NCBI GenBank assembly: GCA_050251635.1
Contig: JBFWML010000016.1
Span: forward strand, 1 to 43,300
Source of the DNA: JBFWML01 sp050251635
Lineage (GTDB): Bacteria > Campylobacterota > Campylobacteria > Campylobacterales > SZUA-545
Reading direction: 5' to 3'
DNA: 43,300 bases
Notes under the pieces: model-generated
Database searches by the model: none
The model's input: the letters and a program-made list of their open reading frames with translations, nothing else
Told to the model about the DNA's origin: nothing
In this document: piece by piece, positions 18,262 through 27,658 of the stretch
Position numbering within the stretch: the stretch's first letter is position 1
Layout of the letters: each line of letters begins with the position of its first letter
Program-made: the position numbers and the translations under genes

Positions 18262-19845
18262 TTAAATTTCCGCATAAGAAACACTCACCGCTTCGGGCAA
18301 TGCCGACAGCGCCTCGAGCACGGTCTTGGAGACCTCGTTATCCACCAGAATAAGCGCCATCGCCTTGCCGGTATTGTCGCGGCCCAAACGGAAGTCGGCG
18401 ATATTAATCCGGTGGTTGCCCAACAGAGTGCCGACCTTGCCGATCACGCCGGGAACGTCGTTGTTTTTAAACAAAATCATCTTACCCTTGGGGCTGACGT
18501 CCATATCAAAACCGTTAACGTCCACAATACGGGGGGACTCGCTGCCAAAGAGCGTTCCGCTGATATGCACGCTTTCGCTGTCGGTGCTGATACGCACAGT
18601 TACGAGGTTTTTATAGGGGCATTCGCCCTCCTCTTTTTTGGCGGCGATCTCAAGGCCGCGCTCCTTGGCGATAAAGGGGGCATTCACATAGTTCACCCGC
18701 TCTTCGACCGCCTCTTTGAGCGCGCCCACGGTGGCAAAGGTGCACAGGGAATCGAGATACTCCGCCACCTCGCCAAAGGCGGTCACCTTCACGCTGCCGG
18801 GCGCGCCCTTGACCACCTGCGCCGCCAAAAAGGCCATGCGCTGGGTCAGTTCGAAATAACCCGTTGCCCATTCGGGGGTACTGCCCTCTTTGATCGGCAG
18901 ATTCAGGGCGTTGGGATAGGCGCTGCCGCGCAGAACTTCCAGCGCGTTTTCGGCCGCCTGAACGGCGATATTAACCTGACTCTCCTGCGTGTTGGCACCC
19001 AGGTGGGGCGTGACGGTTACGTTGGGTAGGTCCAGCAGCGGATGATCGGTGGCCGGTTCCTTGGCAAAAACGTCGATGCCCGCAAAACGGACCTTCCCGC
19101 TTTTGAGCCCCTCAACCAGCGCCGCCTCGTTGTACAGTCCGCCGCGGGCGACGTTGATCAAAATCACCCCATCCTTCATGCGCGCAATCTCTTTTGCGCC
19201 GATCATGTCGGTGGTCTCTTTGTTTTTGGGGGTGTGGATGGTGATGATGTCGCAGCCGAGAATCTCTTCGAAGTTGCGGGTGTAGGTCATGCCGAGGCTG
19301 GTGACCTTGCCGGGCTGGATATACGGGTCATAGGCCACAATCTCCATGCCGAAGCTTTGGGCGCGTACCGCCACGCGGCTGCCGATATTGCCAAAGCCGA
19401 TCACGCCCAGCTTTTTACCGTACAGCTCGGTGCCATACCAGTTTTCGCGCTTCCAGACGCGCTTTTCTTTGAGCTCGTTGTGGGCGTAAACAAAGGCGCG
19501 CACGCTGGAAACGAGGTGACACATGGTCATTTCGACCGCGGCAATGGTGTTGGCGGTGGGAACGTTCATCACCACAATGCCCTGTTTGGAGCAGCCGTCG
19601 ATGTCCACGTTATCGACGCCGACGCCGGCGCGGATGACATATTTGAGGTTTTTTGCCGCCGCTAAGAACTTGGCGTCCACGGGCGTGGAGCTGCGGGTAA
19701 TGGCCAGATCGGCCTTGGCGACACGATCGAGCAGCTGATCTTTGGGGACGTCATAGGCGATATCGAGTTCAATCTCTTTGGAGGCTTTGAGAATCTCGAT
19801 CCCTTTTTCATGAATGTGATCGCAGACAATCACTTTTTTCTTCAT
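18262..19845 (-). CDS. serA: D-3-phosphoglycerate dehydrogenase
   Basis: A 527-residue long-form enzyme starting serine synthesis. Domains: substrate/NAD-binding with VIRAGVGVDNVDIDG, GVIGFGNIGSRVAVRAQSFG and NVARGGLYNEAALVEGLK (residues 1-310), an ASB-type regulatory domain (about 320-440), and a C-terminal ACT domain (VPGVIGKVGTLLGNHRINIA), implying serine feedback. Start ATG 19845 (MKKKVIVCD); longer in-frame versions would overlap the upstream gene. The ribosome site is weak. Confidence 0.95.
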   Translation of the reverse strand: MKKKVIVCDHIHEKGIEILKASKEIELDIAYDVPKDQLLDRVAKADLAITRSSTPVDAKFLAAAKNLKYVIRAGVGVDNVDIDGCSKQGIVVMNVPTANTIAAVEMTMCHLVSSVRAFVYAHNELKEKRVWKRENWYGTELYGKKLGVIGFGNIGSRVAVRAQSFGMEIVAYDPYIQPGKVTSLGMTYTRNFEEILGCDIITIHTPKNKETTDMIGAKEIARMKDGVILINVARGGLYNEAALVEGLKSGKVRFAGIDVFAKEPATDHPLLDLPNVTVTPHLGANTQESQVNIAVQAAENALEVLRGSAYPNALNLPIKEGSTPEWATGYFELTQRMAFLAAQVVKGAPGSVKVTAFGEVAEYLDSLCTFATVGALKEAVEERVNYVNAPFIAKERGLEIAAKKEEGECPYKNLVTVRISTDSESVHISGTLFGSESPRIVDVNGFDMDVSPKGKMILFKNNDVPGVIGKVGTLLGNHRINIADFRLGRDNTGKAMALILVDNEVSKTVLEALSALPEAVSVSYAEI

Positions 19846-19855
19846 GGGTCGGCTT

Positions 19856-20365
19856 TCAGTAGGGTTTGGTTTCCCGAAGAACCACCAAAGAGGCGTCGAG
19901 ATCATAGGTTGCCAGCTGCCCGATGAGGGCTTTGGCCTCGGCCTCTTCTTTGGTCTTCAGTCTGACATCGAAATGCTCCCGCTCGTCCAGAACATACGAA
20001 ACGTTCCGGCTTTGCAGAAACTGTTCAAGACAACGGCGCTGGAAACGATCGGGGGCGTTTAAACGAAGAACGAGTACCACATTTTTGCGAAACTCGGGAT
20101 CGACCAGATCCCAGCTGAGGATGCTTTCATCAGCCGGGAGACGGGCTGCCGTTTTTTGCTCCGCCAGTTTTTGCATCCACTCCCCCCGGCTTTTATCGCT
20201 GGGCGGGTTGGGTTCGTAACGGTGAAAACGCCCGGTGTCGATCACCAGACGCTCCGGATTCCAGGGCTCCTCGGCTTGATTAAAGACGGTTCGCCACGCA
20301 AAGACCAAGGAGAGCGTCAGCACCGCCGCCGCAAACAGTAGCAAGCCGGTTTTGATGCTCCCCAC
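19856..20365 (-). CDS. Uncharacterised membrane-anchored protein between rpsA and serA
   Basis: A 169-residue protein with one N-terminal hydrophobic segment (about residues 7-24) and a soluble, charged remainder (about 30-169), probably facing the periplasm. No domain I recognise; the last part (residues 90-165) alternates beta-like and helical stretches. It sits 9 bp after rpsA and 10 bp before serA. A hypothetical gene in exactly this position (Cj0892c) exists in C. jejuni, so the arrangement seems conserved. Function unknown. Confidence 0.8.
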   Translation of the reverse strand: MGSIKTGLLLFAAAVLTLSLVFAWRTVFNQAEEPWNPERLVIDTGRFHRYEPNPPSDKSRGEWMQKLAEQKTAARLPADESILSWDLVDPEFRKNVVLVLRLNAPDRFQRRCLEQFLQSRNVSYVLDEREHFDVRLKTKEEAEAKALIGQLATYDLDASLVVLRETKPY

Positions 20366-20374
20366 GGATAGGCC

Positions 20375-22057
20375 TTAGTCGTTTTTCAAGGAACCCTTCA
20401 GCGCATCGCCCAAGGTCATGCGATCGTCGCTGTTGATAGACTTGAGCACATCGCGCTCTTTTTGTTTTTCAAGGCGGCGCACAGAAAGACGGATGCGGCC
20501 CTTTTTAGGCTCCATCGCCACAATTGCCGCTTCGATCGCATCACCGGCTTTGATCTCTTCGGCCTTCAAAGGCGCGAGATCCTCAGCGCGGATCAGGGCG
20601 TCCACATCGTTTTCCAGATTGACAAAAACGCCAAAATCCTTCACGTCGCGGACAGTCCCGTGAACAATATCGCCCACGCCGTGGCTCTTGGCGTACTGCT
20701 CGATCGGGCTTTCGCTCAGCGACTTGCGGCTTAGGGACAGGCGGCCGTTTTCCTGATCGATCTTGATAATAGAAACCTCGATCTCATCGCCCGCTTTAAA
20801 GAGGTCTTTAGCGCTTTCATTGCGGTTCCAGCTGCAATCTTCGTTGTGCAGCAGACCTTCGACGCCGTCCACCTTAACAAAGGCGCCGAACTCTTTGAGC
20901 GAGGTGACGGTGCCCTTGAGGGTTTCGCCCACGCGGTGCTTTTGCGCGAAGCGTTCAAAGGGTTTGGGTTGGAGTTTTTTCAAGGAAACGCGCAGGCGCT
21001 GCTTGGGAACGTCCAGCTCGATCACCTCGACCTCGATCTCCTGACCCAGGGTCAGCACTTCGCTCGGGTGCTTAAGATCCTTGTCCCAGCTGATTTCGGA
21101 GATATGCAAGAACCCTTCGATGTCGTTGCCCAGATCGACAAAGGCACCGTAGTTTTCCATGTTGGCAACGGTGACCTTGATGGTGTCGCCCGCCTCAAGC
21201 TGCTCGGCAATCTCTTCCCAGGGATTAAACTGGGTTGCCTTAATGGAGAAGGAGATGCGGTTTTTCTCTTTGTCAAACTCGATCACCTTCACCGGAACCA
21301 CGTCGCCCTCTTTGTAGAGGTTGGCGGGATTGACAGGACCCTTGTAGCTAATCTCGGTGTAGTGCACCAAGCCTTCCGCACCCATCGCCTCGACAAACAT
21401 GCCGTAGCTCTTGATGCGCTTGACGGTGGCTTCCATCACATCGCCCGCATCGACAATCTTCTTGATGGCTTCGCGGCGCTGCTTGCGCTGGCCGTTGAGC
21501 CATGCGCGGCGGGAAAGCACCAGCGTGCCGGTCTTTTCGTCCATCTTTACCACGCGGGCGGTGACGCTCTTGCCCACGGGTTTCATCTCGGGCTTAAAGG
21601 CCGCCAGCGAAACGGGCATAAAGAACTCGATGCCGTCCGCTTCCACCAGATAGCCGCCCGCGTTTTTGCGGGTGACGATGCCGGTGATATCCAGCGGCTC
21701 CTCTTCGCTGCGGTTCTTGTTCGCTTCGATAAATTCGGCGACTTTTTGCTTTTTGATGGCTTTTTTGTGGGAGATGCGGGGCCGTTCGCCCGGCTTGCTC
21801 GAAAGCACCACGGGCAGGCTCTCGCCCACTTTAAACAGCAGGTTGCCCTGCTCGTCTTTAATCTCGGAAATGTCTAAGCGACCTTCCTGTTTCATGCCGA
21901 CATCGACCATCACACCGTCATCGGTGATCTTGACAATGACACCCTGCAGCAGCTGCTCGCTGCCTGCGCCCTCGGATTTGAGCGACTCCTCTAGCAGTGT
22001 CGCAAAATCTTCGGTTTCATCGTCAATGTCGATGTTCTCCAGCGCCTCTTTATCCAT
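20375..22057 (-). CDS. rpsA: 30S ribosomal protein S1
   Basis: A 560-residue S1 built from six S1/OB repeats. The best conserved ones contain KSYGMFVEAMGAEGLVHYTE, NYGAFVDLGNDIEGFLHISE, EFGAFVKVDGVEGLLHNED and DFGVFVNLENDVDALIRAED. It binds mRNA and helps initiation. ATG start; a TATAAT box lies about 33 bp upstream, and the gene leads the unit rpsA-hypothetical-serA-efp. Confidence 0.97.
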   Translation of the reverse strand: MDKEALENIDIDDETEDFATLLEESLKSEGAGSEQLLQGVIVKITDDGVMVDVGMKQEGRLDISEIKDEQGNLLFKVGESLPVVLSSKPGERPRISHKKAIKKQKVAEFIEANKNRSEEEPLDITGIVTRKNAGGYLVEADGIEFFMPVSLAAFKPEMKPVGKSVTARVVKMDEKTGTLVLSRRAWLNGQRKQRREAIKKIVDAGDVMEATVKRIKSYGMFVEAMGAEGLVHYTEISYKGPVNPANLYKEGDVVPVKVIEFDKEKNRISFSIKATQFNPWEEIAEQLEAGDTIKVTVANMENYGAFVDLGNDIEGFLHISEISWDKDLKHPSEVLTLGQEIEVEVIELDVPKQRLRVSLKKLQPKPFERFAQKHRVGETLKGTVTSLKEFGAFVKVDGVEGLLHNEDCSWNRNESAKDLFKAGDEIEVSIIKIDQENGRLSLSRKSLSESPIEQYAKSHGVGDIVHGTVRDVKDFGVFVNLENDVDALIRAEDLAPLKAEEIKAGDAIEAAIVAMEPKKGRIRLSVRRLEKQKERDVLKSINSDDRMTLGDALKGSLKND

Positions 22058-22089
22058 TACCCAACCCTTTAAAACTGTTTGAGGCGGCC

Positions 22090-22095
22090 ATTATA
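22090..22095 (-). promoter_or_regulatory. -10 box upstream of rpsA
   Basis: TATAAT on the minus strand inside the 64-bp gap between ispH and rpsA. The expected transcript leader is about 25 bases. A C/G-run sits just upstream, and there is no recognisable -35. Confidence 0.55.
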
Positions 22096-22121
22096 TTGAA
22101 CCCCCCCTTAGGGCAGATGCT

Positions 22122-22946
22122 TTAAAGAGACTCTACCGAGGCGATCACCTCGTCGATAATCCAGTCGGGCGTCGAGGCGCCGGCGGTGATGCCGCAGAGG
22201 GCTTTGCCCGTCAGCCAAAGGGGGTCGAGATCGTTTTTGTCCTCAACCAGATAGCTGTCCGGGCAGTTTTCCAGCGCAATGGCGTGCAGCTGCTTGGTGT
22301 TGGAGGAGTTTTTGCCGCCCACGATCAGCATGACATCCACCTCCCTTGAGAGCGCGCGGGTTGCCTCCTGATTGTCAAAGGTCGCGTTACAAATGGTATT
22401 GAAGATACGCACCTCCCTGGCGCGGCCCGTTAAAAAAGCCGCCAGCTCCCGGAAGGTTTCGACCTTTTTGGTGGTTTGGGAAACCAGCGCCACCCGCTCC
22501 GCCAGCCGGACTTTGGAAAGCTCCTCGACCGAAGAGACCACCTCGGCATCATCCTGGGCATAACTGCGCACGCCCTTAACCTCCGGATGATCGGCGTCGC
22601 CGAAGATAACGACCTGATACCCCTCCGCGCTCATGGCGGCGACAATCTCCTGCGGCTTGGTCACAAAGGGGCAGGTCGCGTCGATGATGTCGCCGGTGAG
22701 GTTTTGCAGCTTTTCGTATTTGTGCTTTTCGATGCCGTGGGTGCGGATAATCGCCCGCTTGCCCGGCTCCACCCCTTCGATCGAGTCGGAAACGTGAACC
22801 TGAAAGTCCCTCGCAAGCCGCTCGATCTCTTTGGGGTTGTGAATCAGCGGCCCCAGGGTCACGGCGTCGGGATTACGCTCGGCCAGGCGAATTGCCCGCT
22901 TGACGCCAAAGCAAAAACCGTAGTTTTCCGCCAGCTTAATCCGCAA
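22122..22946 (-). CDS. ispH: 4-hydroxy-3-methylbut-2-enyl diphosphate reductase
   Basis: A 274-residue IspH (LytB), last enzyme of the MEP isoprenoid pathway, making IPP and DMAPP. The three [4Fe-4S] cysteines are in NYGFCFGVKRA (C12), IIDATCPFVTKPQ and IFNTICNATFDNQ. Start TTG at 22946; the N-terminus then matches the family length, and no other start precedes the first cysteine. It overlaps the aroA end by 11 bp. Confidence 0.95.
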   Translation of the reverse strand: MRIKLAENYGFCFGVKRAIRLAERNPDAVTLGPLIHNPKEIERLARDFQVHVSDSIEGVEPGKRAIIRTHGIEKHKYEKLQNLTGDIIDATCPFVTKPQEIVAAMSAEGYQVVIFGDADHPEVKGVRSYAQDDAEVVSSVEELSKVRLAERVALVSQTTKKVETFRELAAFLTGRAREVRIFNTICNATFDNQEATRALSREVDVMLIVGGKNSSNTKQLHAIALENCPDSYLVEDKNDLDPLWLTGKALCGITAGASTPDWIIDEVIASVESL

Positions 22947-24246
22947 GCTCAGACTCTTCGATCATCCCGCCCAGATCACGGAAAATCGTGACAAAATTGG
23001 GGAAGCTGGTGGCGATGCATTCGCTTTCGTTGATTGTCATCTCGCCCTCGGCGCTCAACGCGGCAACGGAGAAACTCATCGCAATGCGATGATCGCCGTA
23101 GCTGTCGATCGTCGCCCCCTTAAGCGGACGGCCCCCTTCGATCTCAAAACCGTCGGCCAGCTCCTTGGCGTTGACGCCGCAGCGGACCAGATTGGAGACA
23201 ACGCTCTTAATCCGGTCACTCTCTTTAACCCGCAGCTCCCCGGCGCCGCGAACGACGCTTTTACCTTGGGCATTGGCCATCGCGATGGAGAGCGCCGGAA
23301 GTTCGTCGATCAGCCAGGAGATATTCTCATGCACCTCCACGCCGCGCAGTTCGCCGTGGGCAATCCGGATATCCCCTACCGGCTCAAAACGGTTCTCTTT
23401 TTCGACAAACTCCACCTTGGCCCCCATGCGCTCAAGCACGCGGTAGGCCTCAACGCGGGTGGGGTTTAGGGTGACGTTTTTGAGCACCACTTCGCTGCCC
23501 GGAACGATCGCGGCAGCCACCGCGAAGAAAAAGCCGCTGGACGGATCGGCGGGTACGCGGAAGTTAAGCGGCGCCAAGGGCGCCTTGAGCGGCTCAATGC
23601 GGACGCGGCCGTTTTCGTTGGCAATCTCCGCCCCCATGCCCGCAAGCATCCGCTCGGTGTGGTCGCGGCTCAGCTCCGGCTCGGAAAAGTAGCAGGTTCC
23701 GCCGGAAAAGAGCGCCGCGAGGATCAGCGCGCTCTTCACCTGTGCCGAGGCGATCGGGCTTTGGTAATCAAAGGGGCTGAGATTTTCGTTGCCCCGCACG
23801 GCGATCGGCGCGAAATTACCGCCGAAACGGCCGTCGATCTTCGCGCCGATTTTGGTGAGCGGATCGACCACGCGCTTCATGGGCCGGGCGTTGAGATACT
23901 TGTCGCCGCTGAGCACAAAAAATCCCTCCTGCGCCGAAAGCAGGCCGATATACAGCCGCATCGCCGTGCCCGCATTGCCGCAGTTGAGAATGTCGGAAGG
24001 TTCGTTGACCTTGCTCGGCGGGGTAATGACCAGTTTTTGATCAACCCACGAAACCTTCGCCCCCAGTTGCGCGGCGATGGAGAGCGAACAAAGCGTGTCT
24101 TCGGCCCTTAGAAAATTCTCCACCGTGGCGGGACTTTCGCTCAGCAGCGAAAACATCGCCACGCGGTGGGAGATGGACTTATCCGGCGCAACGGTGGTAA
24201 CTTCGCCGCCAAAGGCGCTGCAGCGGCCTACGCGCAACTGTTTCAT
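22936..24246 (-). CDS. aroA: 3-phosphoshikimate 1-carboxyvinyltransferase (EPSP synthase)
   Basis: A 436-residue shikimate-pathway enzyme joining PEP to shikimate 3-phosphate. Motifs: PDKSISHRVAMFS, LNCGNAGTAMRLYIGLL, ELRVKESDRIKSV and YGDHRIAMSFSV. The active-site loop reads GNAGTAMRLY, with Ala after the NAG glycine region as in class II-like enzymes. ATG overlaps the pheT stop (ATGA). Confidence 0.96.
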   Translation of the reverse strand: MKQLRVGRCSAFGGEVTTVAPDKSISHRVAMFSLLSESPATVENFLRAEDTLCSLSIAAQLGAKVSWVDQKLVITPPSKVNEPSDILNCGNAGTAMRLYIGLLSAQEGFFVLSGDKYLNARPMKRVVDPLTKIGAKIDGRFGGNFAPIAVRGNENLSPFDYQSPIASAQVKSALILAALFSGGTCYFSEPELSRDHTERMLAGMGAEIANENGRVRIEPLKAPLAPLNFRVPADPSSGFFFAVAAAIVPGSEVVLKNVTLNPTRVEAYRVLERMGAKVEFVEKENRFEPVGDIRIAHGELRGVEVHENISWLIDELPALSIAMANAQGKSVVRGAGELRVKESDRIKSVVSNLVRCGVNAKELADGFEIEGGRPLKGATIDSYGDHRIAMSFSVAALSAEGEMTINESECIATSFPNFVTIFRDLGGMIEESELAD

Positions 24247-26576
24247 CGCAGCACCGCCCCGAAGCGGTTTTGCAGCGTTTCAAGCACGCTTTGCACAACC
24301 GCGGCAATCTCCTGATCGGTCAAGGTTTTTTCCTGCGGTTGCAACTGCAGGCGCACGGTTAGGCTCATCTTCTCTCCCAACTTTTCATCTTCGTAAATAT
24401 CGATCGCCCGCAGGGCGCTCAGGTAGGGCAAATTCAGCGACATGACCGCCTGTTTGATCAGACCGAAACGGTGGGTTTTTTCAATCACCACCGTCAAGTC
24501 GCGGCTAAGCGGCTGCAGCTTGGAATAGGGTTTCGCCTCCGGTATGCGCTCCAGACACTGCGCCAGATCAAAGCGCGCCACAAAGGCGTCTTGCAGATCG
24601 TACAGGTGCGCCAGCGCCGGATGCAGCTTGCCCAGCTCGCCCGTTTTTTGACCGCCCTGATACACCTCGGCGCACTGCCCCGGCTGCAAATAGGCCTTGG
24701 GGTGACCCAGGGTTTTGAGCTCAAACTCCCCCATCACCGCGCTGACGCGGCGCGCGAAGGTAAAAAGATCCATCGCGGCGGGTTTGCCGTGGTTGGACAA
24801 TGCGGCGCTTTCCCGATCGCCGGCATAAACAAAGGCGATCTCGCGGCCGTGGTTTCTGGCGTGGTCATACACGTCGCCCAGCTCAAAAAGCGCCGCAAAG
24901 GGGCGCGCTTTGGCGCGGTTTCTCGCCGCGGCTTCCAGCAGGTTCACAAGCAGCGTCGGCCGCAGGGTGTCCAGCTCGGCGGTAATGGGGTTGGCCACCT
25001 CCAAGGCCTTTTCCAGCGGCGTAAAGCCGAAGCGGACCGCCTTGGCCTTTTCGCAGAACAGAAAGTGCAGCGACTCGTGAAAACCCTGAGCCGCAGCCCG
25101 CGCGGCCAGCGTGCGTTCGGCCTTAAACTGCCGCCAGCCGATCGTCGCCGCCCGGCCTTCGGGCAGCGCCAGCGGTTTGGAATCGATATGATCGATGCCC
25201 AAAATCCGCACGATCTCCTCGGCCACATCGGCGCTGTTGACCAGATCGTGCCGCCAGGCGGGCACCATGAGGGCAAAACTGTTCTGATCGCCGCTGACGT
25301 GCATCTTGGCTCCCAGCCTTTTTAGCAGGGCCGCGATGCGGTTTTTGTCGATCGTTTGACCGATCAGGGCACAAAGCTCGTCGGTGTTGATGGCGATGGA
25401 GCGCGGCTGCGTCACGGGAGCAAACGCCAGCGCCTCGGAGAAAAAGAGACTGCGGCCGCAAAGGCCCAGCAAGTCATAAAAAAACCGCATCCCCCGGCCC
25501 AATTCCGGCTCGCTGCCCTTGCAGGCCTTGCCGTGCAGCTCGTCGCCGCCGAGCTTGTTCTCCCAGGCCGCCTTGGAGACCTCATCGGGCTCGACAAAAA
25601 ACGCCTCCAGCACAATCAGCGGGCTTTCGTCGGTGGCGGCAAAGCTTTTGTCCATATCCAGCCCCGGACGCGAAAGCGGCTGCAGACCCGAAATGCGGTT
25701 GAAAGCGCCCTCTCTTTGCAGGCGGATTACGCCGCGCTCCTCCCCCTCCTTGCGAAACGCGCCGATGTCGTAGGCGCGAAAAAGCACGCCGGTGGTGTGG
25801 GTGGCGTAGGCTATCAGCGCATCGATCGACTGTTTGTAACCCATCTGAACCATCGCCAGCCGCGCGCGCACCGACAAGGGAAGTTTAAAGCCGTTGTTTT
25901 CGATTGCCTTAATCATCACCGACGCGGTCACATCGGCCTGGCTGACAAGCTGCAAAATCCGGCCGATGCCCTTGGCGTTTTGATCGTGCAGATCGGGCCG
26001 ATCGGGGGTCATGGGAACCTCAAGCGCCGCCCCCAAATCCCGCGCAATGCCGTAAACCGAGAGGCAGTCGCCGCGGTTAGCGGTCAGCTCCAGCTCAAAA
26101 ACCGTATCGGCCAAAACCGGATAGCTTTCCAGCTTCCAGCCCGCCGTCAGTTCGCCGATTGAGGCGTCCAGCTCCAAAATCCCCTCGCCCAAGTCCGGCA
26201 AACCCAGCTCTTTGGCCGAGCAGATCATGCCGCCGCTCTTAACCCCGCGCAGCTCAGCCTCTTTGATCTCAAGACCGCCGGGCAGCTTTGCGCCGGGCAG
26301 GGCCACCGGGACGAACTGGCCCGCGGCCACGTTCTTTGCGCCGCACACGATCTGGACAATTTTTTCGCCCACGTTCACTTGACAAACATTGAGCTTGTCG
26401 GCGTCGGGATGTTTCTCGCAGGCGATCACCTTACCCACGACAACCTGCGCATCAAAGCCGGTCTTTTCAAAGGAGGCGACCTCATGGCCGATGCTCACAA
26501 AGGTGTCGGCCAGCGCCTGATCGCTCAGGGCGTCGAGGGATACGAATTCCGAAAGCCAGGATCGGGTCAAAATCAT
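24243..26576 (-). CDS. pheT: Phenylalanyl-tRNA synthetase beta subunit
   Basis: A 777-residue subunit. N-terminal OB-fold tRNA-binding domain (about residues 40-150, with CEKHPDADKLNVCQVNVGE), then B3/B4 editing, B5 and catalytic-like regions, and a C-terminal FDX-ACB domain (SRDLTVVIEKTHRFGLIKQA). It pairs with PheS as a heterotetramer charging tRNA-Phe. ATG overlaps the pheS stop (ATGA). Size is normal for the family. Confidence 0.96.
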   Translation of the reverse strand: MILTRSWLSEFVSLDALSDQALADTFVSIGHEVASFEKTGFDAQVVVGKVIACEKHPDADKLNVCQVNVGEKIVQIVCGAKNVAAGQFVPVALPGAKLPGGLEIKEAELRGVKSGGMICSAKELGLPDLGEGILELDASIGELTAGWKLESYPVLADTVFELELTANRGDCLSVYGIARDLGAALEVPMTPDRPDLHDQNAKGIGRILQLVSQADVTASVMIKAIENNGFKLPLSVRARLAMVQMGYKQSIDALIAYATHTTGVLFRAYDIGAFRKEGEERGVIRLQREGAFNRISGLQPLSRPGLDMDKSFAATDESPLIVLEAFFVEPDEVSKAAWENKLGGDELHGKACKGSEPELGRGMRFFYDLLGLCGRSLFFSEALAFAPVTQPRSIAINTDELCALIGQTIDKNRIAALLKRLGAKMHVSGDQNSFALMVPAWRHDLVNSADVAEEIVRILGIDHIDSKPLALPEGRAATIGWRQFKAERTLAARAAAQGFHESLHFLFCEKAKAVRFGFTPLEKALEVANPITAELDTLRPTLLVNLLEAAARNRAKARPFAALFELGDVYDHARNHGREIAFVYAGDRESAALSNHGKPAAMDLFTFARRVSAVMGEFELKTLGHPKAYLQPGQCAEVYQGGQKTGELGKLHPALAHLYDLQDAFVARFDLAQCLERIPEAKPYSKLQPLSRDLTVVIEKTHRFGLIKQAVMSLNLPYLSALRAIDIYEDEKLGEKMSLTVRLQLQPQEKTLTDQEIAAVVQSVLETLQNRFGAVLR

Positions 26577-27562
26577 GCGAACTGCTCCAACAAATCGATT
26601 TCTCCTTCATAAAGCGAACGCAGATCGCCCGTGCGGTATTTGAGTGTCGCCAGCCGTTCGACGCCCATGCCAAAGGCGTAGCCGCTGACGTTTTCGTAAC
26701 CCACCGCCTTAAAGACGTTGGGGTCAACCATGCCGCAACCCAAGACCTCCAGCCAGCCGGTGTGTTTACACATGCGGCACCCCTTGCCGTGGCAGAAAAT
26801 GCAGCCCACATCGACCTCCGCCGAAGGTTCGGTGAAGGGGAAGAAGCTAGGGCGGAAACGCACGGGAAAATCGCCGAAAAAGTGCTTTAAGAAATCTTCG
26901 AGAATATATTTGAGATTCGCAAAGGAAACCTTGCCTTTTTCGTCCACGACCAGCCCTTCGACCTGATGGAACATGGGCGTATGGGTCAGGTCGTAATCGC
27001 GGCGGAACACGGCGCCGGGGGCGATCATGCGCAAAGGCGGTTTTTGGTTCATCATCGTGCGGATTTGCACCGGCGAAGTGTGGGTGCGCAGCAGTTTGCC
27101 GTCGTTCATATAGAACGTATCCTGCATTTCGCGGGCGGGGTGGTGGGCAGGCAGGTTTAAAGCCTCGAAGTTGTGAAACTCGTCTTCGATCAAGGGGCCG
27201 GTTTTGAGTTCGAAGTTCATGCCGAGGAAGTATTCGACAATCTCCTCCATGGCGCGGTTGATCGGGTGAATGGAACCCTTAAGCCCGCTTGCGTCAAAGA
27301 GGGTGACGTCGATCGCCTCTTGCTCGATCGCCGCTTCGAGCGCCGCTTTTTCCAGCTGGGCCTTGCGGTGGGCGAGCGCGTTTTCGGCGGCGGCTTTTTC
27401 TTCGTTCAGCCGCGCGGCGACGTTTTGGCGCTCTTGGGGGGAAAGTGTTCTGAGATTTGCAAAACCCTCGGCAAAATAACCTTTTTTGCCCAGCAGTTCA
27501 ATTCTGATCGCCTCCAACGCTTCGAGCGTAGGGGCCTGTTCTATCTTCGCCAATTCGATCAA
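26573..27562 (-). CDS. pheS: Phenylalanyl-tRNA synthetase alpha subunit
   Basis: A 329-residue class II synthetase subunit. N-terminal coiled-coil arm, motif 2 region FRRDYDLTHTPMFHQVEGLV, a Cys-rich C-x2-C-x4-C-x2-C insert (CIFCHGKGCRMC), and motif 3 GYAFGMGVERLATLKYRTGD. The start is TTG at 27562, supported by AAGGA seven bases upstream and by the usual N-terminal length. First gene of pheS-pheT-aroA-ispH. Confidence 0.95.
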   Translation of the reverse strand: MIELAKIEQAPTLEALEAIRIELLGKKGYFAEGFANLRTLSPQERQNVAARLNEEKAAAENALAHRKAQLEKAALEAAIEQEAIDVTLFDASGLKGSIHPINRAMEEIVEYFLGMNFELKTGPLIEDEFHNFEALNLPAHHPAREMQDTFYMNDGKLLRTHTSPVQIRTMMNQKPPLRMIAPGAVFRRDYDLTHTPMFHQVEGLVVDEKGKVSFANLKYILEDFLKHFFGDFPVRFRPSFFPFTEPSAEVDVGCIFCHGKGCRMCKHTGWLEVLGCGMVDPNVFKAVGYENVSGYAFGMGVERLATLKYRTGDLRSLYEGEIDLLEQFA

Positions 27563-27592
27563 AGCGGCATCCTTACGGCATTTTAGGCCGCC

Positions 27593-27598
27593 ATTTTA
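27593..27598 (-). promoter_or_regulatory. Candidate -10 box for pheS-pheT-aroA-ispH
   Basis: TAAAAT preceded by GGG on the minus strand, about 31 bp upstream of the pheS TTG. A second TAAAAT (27580-27585) is too near the ribosome site to be useful. Pattern match only. Confidence 0.35.
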
Positions 27599-27626
27599 CC
27601 CCCGGCGGGCTTTATACTGGCACTGT

Positions 27627-27632
27627 TATAAT
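27627..27632 (+). promoter_or_regulatory. -10 box for the HIT gene
   Basis: A perfect TATAAT 26 bp upstream of the HIT ATG, in the divergent gap between pheS and this gene. A transcript from it would have a leader of about 20 bases containing AAGGAG. A second -10-like TATACT is at 27613-27618. Confidence 0.55.
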
Positions 27633-27658
27633 CGCGCCAATCTGCCCAAGGAGCCGCC

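Noticed and set aside
20846..21877. Open frame of 343 codons opposite rpsA
   Set aside because: Antisense shadow of the repeated S1 domains; no signature of a real protein.
24471..25325. Open frame of 284 codons opposite pheT
   Set aside because: Antisense shadow; basic, repetitive composition and no ribosome site.
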